This document shows positions 31,710-39,466 of a stretch of 39,466 bases of DNA, one piece after another. The position numbers and the translations under genes are program-made. The first letter of the stretch is position 1; every line of letters begins with the position of its first letter. This DNA comes from an uncultured Roseburia sp. (GTDB lineage: Bacteria; Bacillota; Clostridia; Lachnospirales; Lachnospiraceae), in the NCBI GenBank assembly GCA_900550935.1, contig URUD01000027.1, positions 1 through 39,466 of the forward strand, written 5' to 3'. Below the pieces are notes generated by a model. It worked only from the letters and a program-made list of their open reading frames with translations. It was not told the origin of the DNA and ran no database searches.

Positions 31710-33089
31710 TTAGTTTCCTAAAAGGTGTTCACCCACGTTTACAATGTCTCCGGCCCCCATAGTTATCAACAGGTCACCGTTCATACAATTTTTTAATAAA
31801 AATTTTTCTATTTCTTCAAAAGATGGGAAGTAGTGGCAGTCGGTACCTTTTTTCTCAAGAACTTCCAGCAGATCTTTTGAGCTGATGCCGTAGGTGTTTT
31901 TCTCACGGGCAGCGTAAATGTCAGCAAGAACGACTACGTCGGCAAGAGACAGCACATCCGCAAAATCATTTAAGAAAGCCTTGGTTCTGGAGTAGGTATG
32001 CGGCTGGAACACTAAAACGAGCCGTTTGTGTGGATAATTTTTGGCTGCGGTTAAGGTCGCACGGATCTCGGTCGGGTGATGCGCATAGTCATCGATCACG
32101 GTGACACCATCGACGGTTCCCTTATACTGGAAACGTCTGTCGGCACCGCCAAAGGCACTTAAGCCGGCAGCGATCGCTTCGGCCGGGATCTTTAAGTCAA
32201 GCGCAAGCGCGATCGCGGCAAGGGCGTTTGAAACATTGTGCATACCCGGAACGTTTAAGGATACTTTCATCACCGGGGTATCGTGGTGCATGGCGGTAAA
32301 ACTTGCACATGCTTTTTCGTTGAACGTGATATCTGCCGGATGATAGTCACAGGAATCGGTAAGACCAAACGTGATAACTTCGTTTGGCAGTCCTTCTGTG
32401 AGTTCTTTATAATTATCAATCTCACCATTGAGCAAGATCGCACCATCTTTTTTCGTGTTGGACAAAAACTGATGGAATGAATGACGGATATCCTGAATAT
32501 CTTTAAAAAAGTCGAGGTGTTCTGCTTCTACATTTAATACGATGCTGTATTTCGGATAGAAGTGCAGGAAGCTGTTTGTGTACTCGCATGCCTCTGACAC
32601 AAAAATATTGGACTTGCCTACTCTTAAGTTGCCATCTAAAGCTTTTAAGATGCCACCGACTGTAATGGTCGGGTCTGCTTTGGCAGCTAAGAGGATCTGG
32701 CTGATCATGGAGGTGGTAGTCGTTTTCCCGTGCGTGCCTGCAATGGCGATCGAGTTTTCGTAGTTATCCATAATCTGACCGAGGAGTTCAGCGCGGCTCA
32801 TCATAGGGATGTTTAATTCTCTGGCGCGAAGAAACTCCGGGTTATCTTCACGGATGGCAGCTGTGTATACGACAAGGTCAACGCCCTCTTTGATGTTGGA
32901 AGCTGCCTGACCGTAATAAACCGTAACGCCCATATGTTCCAGATGTCTGGTCAGATCAGATTCTCTGGCATCTGAACCGGAGATCGTAAAATGCTCTTCT
33001 AAGAGGATCTCAGCAAGACCGCTCATGCTGATGCCTCCAATGCCGATGAAATGAACATGCACCGGCTGGTTAAAATTAATTTTATACAT
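31710..33089 (-). CDS. murC: UDP-N-acetylmuramate--L-alanine ligase
   Basis: Cytoplasmic peptidoglycan enzyme that adds L-Ala to UDP-MurNAc using ATP. The N-terminal Rossmann motif HFIGIGGISMSGLAEIL is typical of MurC. The ATP loop GTHGKTTTTS is at 118-127, NVEAEHLDFFKD and the Mur C-terminal region (YAHHPTEIRATL, FQPHTYSRTKAF) are present. Length 459 is normal. It carries its own promoter and ends in a terminator within a DnaA-box cluster. It faces away from glgC. Confidence 0.96.
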   Translation of the reverse strand: MYKINFNQPVHVHFIGIGGISMSGLAEILLEEHFTISGSDARESDLTRHLEHMGVTVYYGQAASNIKEGVDLVVYTAAIREDNPEFLRARELNIPMMSRAELLGQIMDNYENSIAIAGTHGKTTTTSMISQILLAAKADPTITVGGILKALDGNLRVGKSNIFVSEACEYTNSFLHFYPKYSIVLNVEAEHLDFFKDIQDIRHSFHQFLSNTKKDGAILLNGEIDNYKELTEGLPNEVITFGLTDSCDYHPADITFNEKACASFTAMHHDTPVMKVSLNVPGMHNVSNALAAIALALDLKIPAEAIAAGLSAFGGADRRFQYKGTVDGVTVIDDYAHHPTEIRATLTAAKNYPHKRLVLVFQPHTYSRTKAFLNDFADVLSLADVVVLADIYAAREKNTYGISSKDLLEVLEKKGTDCHYFPSFEEIEKFLLKNCMNGDLLITMGAGDIVNVGEHLLGN

Positions 33090-33153
33090 GATAATTACCT
33101 GCCTGTTTCAAAGAATTTGGGCAAAGCTCTACAGGGTAGAACGTTGCTTCCTA

Positions 33154-33181
33154 ATTATAACCTTATATAATGAATTTGCAA
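33154..33181 (-). promoter_or_regulatory. Promoter of murC
   Basis: Minus-strand TTGCAA (33181-33176), 16 bases and TATAAT (33159-33154), about 65 bases before the start codon. Confidence 0.65.
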
Positions 33182-33320
33182 ATTCTTTTGGGATAATTTT
33201 TTATCGACCTGGTTTCTCTGAAAACGAAAGTAATCGAAAAAAATTGTATAATATGACAAAAAATAAACAAAATTATAAAAAAAATTGTGAAAACTGATAT
33301 ACATAATCGACAAAATATGC

Positions 33321-33326
33321 TATAAT
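33321..33326 (+). promoter_or_regulatory. Extended -10 of glgC
   Basis: TGCTATAAT, 58 bases before the glgC start. The -35 (TATACA) is only partial. The rest of the very AT-rich 33090-33383 gap shows no other clear element. Confidence 0.55.
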
Positions 33327-33383
33327 AAAAATTACCAAAAGAAATAATTAACATTGACTAGAAAATGACGAGAGGTGATTGAC

Positions 33384-34658
33384 GTGATTAGAAAAGAAAT
33401 GATAGCAATGCTATTAGCTGGAGGTCAGGGAAGCCGTCTGGGCGTGCTTACCGCAAAAGTTGCAAAACCTGCAGTCGCATTTGGTGGAAAGTATCGTATT
33501 ATCGACTTCCCATTGAGTAACTGTATTAATTCTGGCATTGATACCGTCGGTGTCCTGACACAGTATCAGCCATTACGTTTGAACACGCATATCGGGATCG
33601 GTATTCCGTGGGATCTGGATCGCAATAATGGTGGCGTTACCGTGCTCCCTCCTTATGAGAAGAGCGATAACAGCGAGTGGTACAGTGGAACCGCAAATGC
33701 AATTTTCCAGAATATGAATTACATGGAGAATTATAATCCGGAATATGTTCTTATATTATCAGGAGATCATATTTACAAGATGGATTACGAGGTCATGCTT
33801 GATTTCCATAAGGAGAATCATGCAGATGTGACGATCGCAACCATGCCGGTTCCGATTGAAGAGGCGAGCCGGTTTGGTATTGTCATTGCAGACGAAAACA
33901 AAAAGATCGAAGACTTCGAAGAAAAGCCAAAGGAGCCACGCAGCAACCTGGCATCCATGGGTATCTATATCTTTAGCTGGAATGTCTTAAAAGAAGCATT
34001 ATACGCGATGAAAGATCAGAGCGGATGCGACTTTGGAAAACATATCATTCCGTACTGCCACGAAAACGGCAAACGGTTATTTGCATATGAATACAATGGT
34101 TACTGGAAAGATGTCGGAACCCTTGGCTCTTATTGGGAGGCCAATATGGAGCTTGTAGACCTGATCCCGGAGTTCAACCTGTATGAAGAATACTGGAAGA
34201 TCTATACCAAGAGCGATATTATCGAGCCACAATATCTGTCAGCAGATTCTGTGGTGGAAAAGAGTATCATCGGAGAAGGATCAGAGATATACGGAGAGGT
34301 CTATCACTCAGTCATTGGGGCTGGTGTTACAATCGGAAAGGGTACGGTGATCCGTGATTCCATTGTAATGAAAGGTACCTATATCGGTGAAAATGTTACA
34401 GTTGACAAGTCAATTATTGCAGAAAACTGCCAGATAGGAGATGGGGCAGTACTTGGAGTAGGAGAGGAGAAACCGAACAAGTTAAATGCAAGTATTTATT
34501 CTTTTGGTTTAGTAACAGTTGGAGAAAAATCTGTCATCCCGGAGGGCGTAACGATCGGTAAGAATACGGCAATATCCGGTATCACAGAAAAAGCGGATTA
34601 CCCGGATGGAATCCTTGAAAGCGGTGAAGTAATTATTAAGGCAGGTGACTCAGTATGA
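33384..34658 (+). CDS. glgC: Glucose-1-phosphate adenylyltransferase, GlgC subunit
   Basis: Makes ADP-glucose from glucose-1-phosphate and ATP, the first step of glycogen synthesis. The nucleotidyltransferase signature AMLLAGGQGSRLG (about 7-19) and the family texts KPAVAFGGKYRIIDFPLSNC and GTANAIFQN are all present; the C-terminal 130 residues are a left-handed beta-helix (VIGAGVTIGKGTVI). GTG at 33384 is chosen because AGAGGTG ends six bases before it; an earlier GTG at 33375 would sit within that site. Length 424. Overlaps glgD by four bases (ATGA). Confidence 0.96.
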   Translation: MIRKEMIAMLLAGGQGSRLGVLTAKVAKPAVAFGGKYRIIDFPLSNCINSGIDTVGVLTQYQPLRLNTHIGIGIPWDLDRNNGGVTVLPPYEKSDNSEWYSGTANAIFQNMNYMENYNPEYVLILSGDHIYKMDYEVMLDFHKENHADVTIATMPVPIEEASRFGIVIADENKKIEDFEEKPKEPRSNLASMGIYIFSWNVLKEALYAMKDQSGCDFGKHIIPYCHENGKRLFAYEYNGYWKDVGTLGSYWEANMELVDLIPEFNLYEEYWKIYTKSDIIEPQYLSADSVVEKSIIGEGSEIYGEVYHSVIGAGVTIGKGTVIRDSIVMKGTYIGENVTVDKSIIAENCQIGDGAVLGVGEEKPNKLNASIYSFGLVTVGEKSVIPEGVTIGKNTAISGITEKADYPDGILESGEVIIKAGDSV

Positions 34659-35773
34659 AGGCAATAGGTATTATTTTAGCTGGCGGTAATAACAGCCGTA
34701 TGCAGGAACTATCCAACAAGAGAGCAATCGCAGCAATGCCGATCGGGGGAAACTACAGGAGCATTGACTTTGCACTCAGCAACATGAGTAATTCCCATAT
34801 ACAGACCGTGGCAGTACTGACACAGTACAGTGCACGTTCCTTAAATGAACACTTGAGTTCTTCTAAATGGTGGGATTTCGGCAGAAAGCAAGGGGGGCTT
34901 TATGTCTTCAATCCGACCGTGACCGTAGACAACAGCTGGTGGTATCGTGGAACTGCAGATGCGATGTACCAGAACATCAGCTTTTTAAAGAGACGCCATG
35001 AGCCATATGTGATCATCACAAGTGGTGACTGTGTCTACAAGATGGATTATAACAAGGTACTGGATTTTCATATTGAGAAAAAGGCTGATATTACGGTAGT
35101 CTGCAAGGACGTACCGCCGGAGGAGGATGTCAGCAGATTTGGTGTGGTACGGATGAATGAAGATTCCAGAATCATTGAGTTTGAGGAGAAACCGATGGTT
35201 TCCCAGTCTAATACGATCTCGACAGGTATCTATATTGTAAGGAGAAGACAATTGATCGAGATGCTTGAGAGAAGCGCAGAGGAAGGGCGTTGGGATTTCG
35301 TAACTGATATTCTGATCCGTTACAAGAATATGAAACGGATTTATGGTTACAAGATGAAAGAATACTGGAGCAATATCGCTACGGTAGATTCTTATTATCA
35401 GACCAATATGGATTTCCTGAAACCGGAAGTGCGTAAGTACTTCTTCCGGGATGAACCTAAGATTTATTCCAAGGTGGATGATCTGCCACCTGCAAAATAT
35501 AATACAGGTTCGGATGTACGCAACAGCCTGATCGCAAGCGGATGCATCATCAACAGTAAGGTGGAGAACTCCGTTCTCTTCAAGAAGGTATTTGTTGGCA
35601 AGAACTGTGTTATTAAAAACTCTATCATATTAAATGATGTCTATATTGGAGACAATACGCACATTGAGAACTGCATCGTAGAGAGCCGTGATACCTTAAA
35701 GGCAAATACATATTACTGCGGTGACAATGGCATCAAGATCGTTTCCGAGAACAACGAACGCTATGTGATCTAG
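34655..35773 (+). CDS. glgD: Glucose-1-phosphate adenylyltransferase, GlgD subunit
   Basis: 372-residue non-catalytic or regulatory partner of GlgC, as in Bacillus. It keeps the fold (GIILAGGNNSRMQELSNKRA) but replaces the catalytic GGQGSRL loop by GGNNSRMQ, the usual GlgD state. RSIDFALSNMSNSHIQTVAVLTQY parallels GlgC. The C-terminus is a shorter beta-helix. The start codon overlaps the glgC stop, so the two are translated together as a heteromeric enzyme. Confidence 0.95.
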   Translation: MKAIGIILAGGNNSRMQELSNKRAIAAMPIGGNYRSIDFALSNMSNSHIQTVAVLTQYSARSLNEHLSSSKWWDFGRKQGGLYVFNPTVTVDNSWWYRGTADAMYQNISFLKRRHEPYVIITSGDCVYKMDYNKVLDFHIEKKADITVVCKDVPPEEDVSRFGVVRMNEDSRIIEFEEKPMVSQSNTISTGIYIVRRRQLIEMLERSAEEGRWDFVTDILIRYKNMKRIYGYKMKEYWSNIATVDSYYQTNMDFLKPEVRKYFFRDEPKIYSKVDDLPPAKYNTGSDVRNSLIASGCIINSKVENSVLFKKVFVGKNCVIKNSIILNDVYIGDNTHIENCIVESRDTLKANTYYCGDNGIKIVSENNERYVI

Positions 35774-35840
35774 CGGGGATGGCAAAAACGATATAAAATA
35801 CGCATGAGCATACGAAACAGCATAAAGGGGGACATAGAAT

Positions 35841-36107
35841 ATGCAGATTACGGACGTGAGAATCAGAAAAGTAGAAAAAGAAGGCAAGATGAAAGCAGTT
35901 GTATCCATTACCATTGATGAAGAATTTGTGGTACATGATATCAAGATCATCGAGGGTGAAAAGGGATTATTCATCGCCATGCCAAGCCGTAAGGCAGCGG
36001 ATGGAGAATATCGGGACATTGCACATCCGATCAATTCAGAAACAAGAGAGCGCATCCAACGTCTTATCCTTGAAAAATACGAGGAGACATTAGCGGCAGA
36101 AGAATAG
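35841..36107 (+). CDS. spoVG: SpoVG, RNA/DNA-binding regulator
   Basis: 88-residue protein with the near-invariant SpoVG text (MQITDVRIRKV, AVVSITIDEEFVVHDIKII, FIAMPSRK, AHPINSETRERIQ). SpoVG homologues bind nucleic acid and affect sporulation septation, cell division and virulence genes in other Firmicutes. AGGGGG lies nine bases before the ATG. It is the first gene of the spoVG-glmU-pth-mfd series known from Bacillus, though an 18-base hairpin terminator separates it from glmU. Confidence 0.96.
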   Translation: MQITDVRIRKVEKEGKMKAVVSITIDEEFVVHDIKIIEGEKGLFIAMPSRKAADGEYRDIAHPINSETRERIQRLILEKYEETLAAEE

Positions 36108-36156
36108 GAGTCGGATTTTTACAAACACTTTGGGGATAGTAGATCAGATAAAAGGC

Positions 36157-36201
36157 AAAGCGGCTGTATCAGTATGTGCTGTACTGATACAGCCGCTTTT
36201 T
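36157..36201 (+). terminator. Strong terminator after spoVG
   Basis: An 18-base perfect stem (AAAGCGGCTGTATCAGTA at 36157-36174 with its complement at 36182-36199), seven-base loop and a T-run to 36201. Confidence 0.93.
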
Positions 36202-36215
36202 ATGGCAGAAACCAC

Positions 36216-36243
36216 TTGTAAATTCCGAAAACTCTTGTAAAAT
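36216..36243 (+). promoter_or_regulatory. Candidate promoter of glmU-pth-mfd
   Basis: TTGTAA, 16 bases and TAAAAT. The leader that follows has two small hairpins (TGCCGG/CCGGCA and CCGC/GCGG) before an AGAGGCA ribosome site. Confidence 0.5.
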
Positions 36244-36309
36244 AAAAGGTAGACTGCCGGAAGACCGGCAAACGAAGAACCCGCAGATGCGGAAGAATGA
36301 GAGGCAATT

Positions 36310-37059
36310 ATGGAACAGTTAAAAGCAGTGATCCTTGCGGCAGGAAAAGGAACCAGAATGAAATCAGACCTGCCCAAAGTCGTACATACAATAGAGGGGA
36401 AATGTCTGGTAGACTATGCGATCGAGGCGGCACAGGGCGCAGGTGCAACCGATATCTGCCTGGTGCTTGGCTATAAATATGAAGTGGTTCATGAAAAGAT
36501 TGAGCACAAAGACGTGAAATTCGTGTTACAGGAGCAGCAGCTTGGAACCGGACATGCGGTATTATGTGCGAAGGATTTCCTTGGAGATGATGGTCAGACG
36601 ATGATCCTCTTTGGAGATACCCCACTGATTACGGCAGAGACACTTTCCCGTCTGAAAAAGTATCATATCCAGAATAAAAACACCGTAACCGTATTATCAG
36701 CAATGATCGATGATCCGACCGGATATGGACGTATCATCCGTGATGCAGATGGCAATTTTGTAAAGAGTGTAGAGCACAAGGATGCGAACGAGCAGGAGTT
36801 AAAATCCCATGAGATCAACTCCGGGATGTATATTTTCGATACAAAAGAATTGAAAGAGGCACTGGGCAAATTACAGCCGAACAATGCACAGGGAGAATAT
36901 TATCTGCCGGATACGCTCACAATTATAAAAGAAAAAGGACTTCGGGTAGATGCTTATACTTTAGATGATCCGGAGGATATTACGGGTGTAAATGATCAGG
37001 AGCAGCTTCGCGCGGCAGCAGTTATCATCCGCAGAAGAAATGCGGCAGTAAAACACTAG
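36310..37059 (+). CDS. glmU: GlmU-like uridylyltransferase lacking the acetyltransferase domain
   Basis: 249-residue nucleotidyltransferase with the GlmU N-terminal signature LAAGKGTRMKSDLPKVVH (9-26), QLGTGHAV, FGDTPLI and GYGRIIRD. It should make UDP-GlcNAc from GlcNAc-1-phosphate. Full bifunctional GlmU has about 456 residues with a beta-helix acetyltransferase; here the protein stops after domain one and no hexapeptide repeats follow before pth, 17 bases later. The domain end (NDQEQLRAAAVIIRRRN) matches the GlmU linker helix, so the truncation is clean. The acetylation step must come from another gene outside the window. Context spoVG-glmU-pth-mfd supports the name. Confidence 0.88.
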   Translation: MEQLKAVILAAGKGTRMKSDLPKVVHTIEGKCLVDYAIEAAQGAGATDICLVLGYKYEVVHEKIEHKDVKFVLQEQQLGTGHAVLCAKDFLGDDGQTMILFGDTPLITAETLSRLKKYHIQNKNTVTVLSAMIDDPTGYGRIIRDADGNFVKSVEHKDANEQELKSHEINSGMYIFDTKELKEALGKLQPNNAQGEYYLPDTLTIIKEKGLRVDAYTLDDPEDITGVNDQEQLRAAAVIIRRRNAAVKH

Positions 37060-37076
37060 AAGAACAGGAGAACGGC

Positions 37077-37652
37077 ATGTTTTTAATAGTCGGACTTGGA
37101 AATCCGGGAAAACAGTATGAGCATACCAGACACAATGTTGGATTTGATGTCATGGATGCGATCGCAGAGAAATATAATATCAGTATCACAGAAAAGAAAC
37201 ATAAGGCACTTTGTGGCAAAGGAGTCATTGGTGGAACGAAGGTCGTACTGGCAAAGCCACAGACCTATATGAACTTAAGCGGAGAGAGTATCGCAGAACT
37301 ACTTAATTACTACAAGATGGATCCGGAAGAAGAGATGATCGTCATTTACGATGACATCAGTCTGGCACCGGGCAATCTCCGCATCCGCAAAAAGGGAAGT
37401 GCCGGAGGACATAATGGCATAAAAAATATCATTGCCATGACAGGCACCCAGAACTTTTTACGCATCAAGGTAGGCGTAGGGGAAAAACCAAAGGGCTGGG
37501 ATCTGGCAGATTATGTGCTGGGGCATTTTGATGCGGCAGACAGGGCAGAACTGGAAGAGGCGATCGGTCATGCGGTAGCAGCGACAGAGCTTATGATCTC
37601 CGGCGAAACAGATGCAGCGATGAATCAGTTTAATAGCAAGAAGAAAGAATAA
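37077..37652 (+). CDS. pth: Peptidyl-tRNA hydrolase
   Basis: 191-residue enzyme that frees tRNA from peptidyl-tRNA dropped by ribosomes. GLGNPGKQYEHTRHNVGFD (6-24) holds N9 and catalytic H19 of the TRHN motif, KPQTYMNLSGES binds substrate, and VIYDDISL has the catalytic Asp. Length and motifs are standard. GGAGAACGGC precedes the ATG. It sits between glmU and mfd, eight bases before the latter. Confidence 0.97.
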   Translation: MFLIVGLGNPGKQYEHTRHNVGFDVMDAIAEKYNISITEKKHKALCGKGVIGGTKVVLAKPQTYMNLSGESIAELLNYYKMDPEEEMIVIYDDISLAPGNLRIRKKGSAGGHNGIKNIIAMTGTQNFLRIKVGVGEKPKGWDLADYVLGHFDAADRAELEEAIGHAVAATELMISGETDAAMNQFNSKKKE

Positions 37653-37660
37653 ATAAAGCG

Positions 37661-39466
37661 ATGATGAAAACATTCACAAAACCTCTGCAGGGACTGAAAG
37701 AGTTTGAAGATGCAGAGGCAGCCATCGGAAAGAAGCACGCAGGAAAGGGAACGATGCTGCAGATTTCCGGCTGTATTGATTCTGCAAAACCACATATGAT
37801 TTACAGTGTAGACAATGGTGCGAAAAATCGCATCATTGTTACTTTTAGTGAGCAAAAAGCAAAGGAATTACAGGAAGAGTATCAGTTCTTCTCCAAACGG
37901 ACAGCCTATTATCCGGCAAAAGATATCCTTTTTTATCAGTCCGATATCCGCGGAAATGTGCTGACCGGAGAGCGGATCAACGCCTTAAAGATGATCACGG
38001 AAGAAGAACCATGTACGATCATTACCACATTTGATGGTCTGATGAATCCGATGCCTCTGCCGGGACAGTTCCTCCAGTCTTTGCGAAAGATCGCACTCGG
38101 GGATGAGGTGAATCTGGAAGAGCTGACCAGACATCTGGTAGAGATGGGGTATGAGAAGAATTATCAGGCACAGACGATGGGCGAGTTTTCTGTCCGCGGC
38201 GGCATTATCGATGTCTTTCCGCTGACAGAAGAAAATCCGATCCGTATTGAACTGTGGGGAGATGAGGTAGACTCGATCCGTTCCTTTGATGCAGAGAGCC
38301 AACGCTCGATCGAAAATCTGGAAGAAGTGCTGCTATATCCAGCCTGCGAGGTCGTGCTGACAGAGGACGAGCGCAGAGCGGGGATTGAAAAGATGCGCAA
38401 AGAGGCGGAAGAGGTGTCCGCACAGTTTCGCAGCCAGAGAAAGACAGAGGAAGCGTACCGTTTAAAATCAGCCATTGAGCAGGTGGCGGAAGAGGCAGGA
38501 GAATTGCAGATCAGTGCGGGCTTAGACGCATTTCTTTCCTATTTTTGCAAGGAGCGCGTTTGTCTGCTTGATTATTTTAAAAAGGATGATGTGATCGTTT
38601 TTTTAGATGAGGCAGCGCGTTCCATGGAGCGCGGCGTTGCGACGGAGACGGAGTTTTCTGAGAGCATGAAACAGCGTCTGGAAAAGGGCTATATCCTGCC
38701 GGGACAGATGCGGGAGATCTTTTCCTACCGCGAAATAGTAGGAAAACTCGAGAGTTACTGCTGTATTTCTCTGGTGGCACTGGATCTGAAAAATAAATAT
38801 CTGGATATCAAAGAGAGGTTTCATATTGATACCAAGACGGTTAACCCATACAACAATAGTTTTGAATTGCTGGTAAAGGATCTGACCCGTTATAAAAAGA
38901 ACGGCTATAGCACGATCTTACTGTCAAGCTCGAGGACCAGGGCAAAACGTTTGGCAGAGGATCTGATGGAAGAGGGATTAAGCGCATTCTATTCAGAAGA
39001 CTTTGACCATGAGGTCAAGCCGGGTGAAGTGATGACCGGGTATGGCAAGATAAAACGTGGCTATGAATATCCGCTGTTAAAATTTGTTGTCATATCAGAG
39101 AGTGATATCTTTGGCGGAGAAAAGAAGAAAAAGAAGCACCGCAGGATCTATGAGGGGGAGAAGATCGCAAGTTTTACCGATTTAAACATCGGTGATTATG
39201 TTGTGCATGAAAATCATGGACTTGGAATCTACCGTGGAATTGAAAAGATCGAGGTCGATAAGACCGTAAAAGATTATATCAAGATCGAATATGCCGGTGG
39301 AGGAAACCTCTACATTCTGGCAACGCAGCTGGAACTGATCCAGAAATATGCCGGTGCGGACGCTAAAAAGCCGAAATTAAATAAACTTGGTGGACAGGAA
39401 TGGAATAAGACTAAGACAAGAGTGCACAAGTCAGTGCAGATTGTGGCACAGGATTTGGTGAAGCTC
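37661..39466 (+). CDS. mfd: Transcription-repair coupling factor Mfd, N-terminal part (cut by window edge)
   Basis: The first 602 residues of a protein usually near 1150. The frame is open to the last base. The N-terminal UvrB-like region is visible (AYYPAKDILFYQSDI, GEFSVRGGIIDVFPLTEENPIRIELWGDEVDSIRSFD split across about 165-210), and the CarD-like RNA polymerase interaction domain appears near 510 (NIGDYVVHENHGLGIYRG, then LYILATQLELIQKY). The helicase half lies beyond the window. Start is one of two tandem ATGs (37661/37664), with a weak ribosome site and tight spacing to pth. Mfd releases stalled RNA polymerase and recruits UvrA. Confidence 0.95.
   Translation, partial: MMKTFTKPLQGLKEFEDAEAAIGKKHAGKGTMLQISGCIDSAKPHMIYSVDNGAKNRIIVTFSEQKAKELQEEYQFFSKRTAYYPAKDILFYQSDIRGNVLTGERINALKMITEEEPCTIITTFDGLMNPMPLPGQFLQSLRKIALGDEVNLEELTRHLVEMGYEKNYQAQTMGEFSVRGGIIDVFPLTEENPIRIELWGDEVDSIRSFDAESQRSIENLEEVLLYPACEVVLTEDERRAGIEKMRKEAEEVSAQFRSQRKTEEAYRLKSAIEQVAEEAGELQISAGLDAFLSYFCKERVCLLDYFKKDDVIVFLDEAARSMERGVATETEFSESMKQRLEKGYILPGQMREIFSYREIVGKLESYCCISLVALDLKNKYLDIKERFHIDTKTVNPYNNSFELLVKDLTRYKKNGYSTILLSSSRTRAKRLAEDLMEEGLSAFYSEDFDHEVKPGEVMTGYGKIKRGYEYPLLKFVVISESDIFGGEKKKKKHRRIYEGEKIASFTDLNIGDYVVHENHGLGIYRGIEKIEVDKTVKDYIKIEYAGGGNLYILATQLELIQKYAGADAKKPKLNKLGGQEWNKTKTRVHKSVQIVAQDLVKL

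Overview
The window looks like chromosomal DNA from a gut-type Firmicute of the family Lachnospiraceae (Roseburia/Agathobacter-like). The reasons are Gram-positive AGGAGG ribosome sites and sigma-A promoters, the spoVG-glmU-pth-mfd order shared with Bacillus, split glgC/glgD, and several small families I associate with Lachnospiraceae (DUF6440, DUF6465, cytidylate kinase-like proteins). The species assignment is inference. No rRNA, tRNA, CRISPR array, insertion sequence or phage gene was seen.

Layout. 1-6.8 kb is a potassium module: a divergent XRE regulator, a KtrB/KtrA uptake system, a KdpD/KdpE two-component system whose kinase lacks the usual N-terminal ATP-binding sensor domain, and a convergent voltage-gated-type K+ channel with an RCK_C tail. 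7-10.2 kb holds a DUF362/ferredoxin protein overlapping a SulP anion transporter. 10.25-13.2 kb is one operon: lrgA-lrgB, a cytidylate kinase-like protein, a FadR-type GntR regulator and a gamma carbonic anhydrase-like protein. It has a near-consensus promoter and a palindromic operator at the start site that matches the box recognised by PdhR-type regulators. 13.2-14.6 kb is a cation/proton antiporter behind a clear fluoride riboswitch with a terminator.

14.6-17.5 kb is an accessory patch: an AAA/DUF4143 ATPase, an isochorismatase-family hydrolase, DUF6440, and a nitroreductase that seems to have lost an internal segment. 17.5-27.9 kb has an NSS sodium-dependent transporter, a MacB-type ABC ATPase with a 1038-residue coiled-coil FtsX permease, a second cytidylate kinase-like protein with two small unknown proteins, a large membrane-anchored protein with a degenerate C39-like tail, an HPr-like protein and DUF6465.

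28-33 kb (mostly minus strand) holds prs, a DnaC/DnaI-like helicase loader, a DnaD-like protein and murC. The murC-dnaD gap carries four perfect DnaA boxes in two back-to-back pairs around an AT-rich stretch. 33.4-39.5 kb has glgC-glgD, spoVG, a one-domain GlmU, pth and mfd, which runs off the right edge.

Best candidates for a second look: the LrgAB operon as a pyruvate-responsive unit, the DnaA-box cluster upstream of the helicase-loading genes, the fluoride riboswitch on an antiporter gene, and the KtrAB plus short-KdpD/KdpE potassium circuit.
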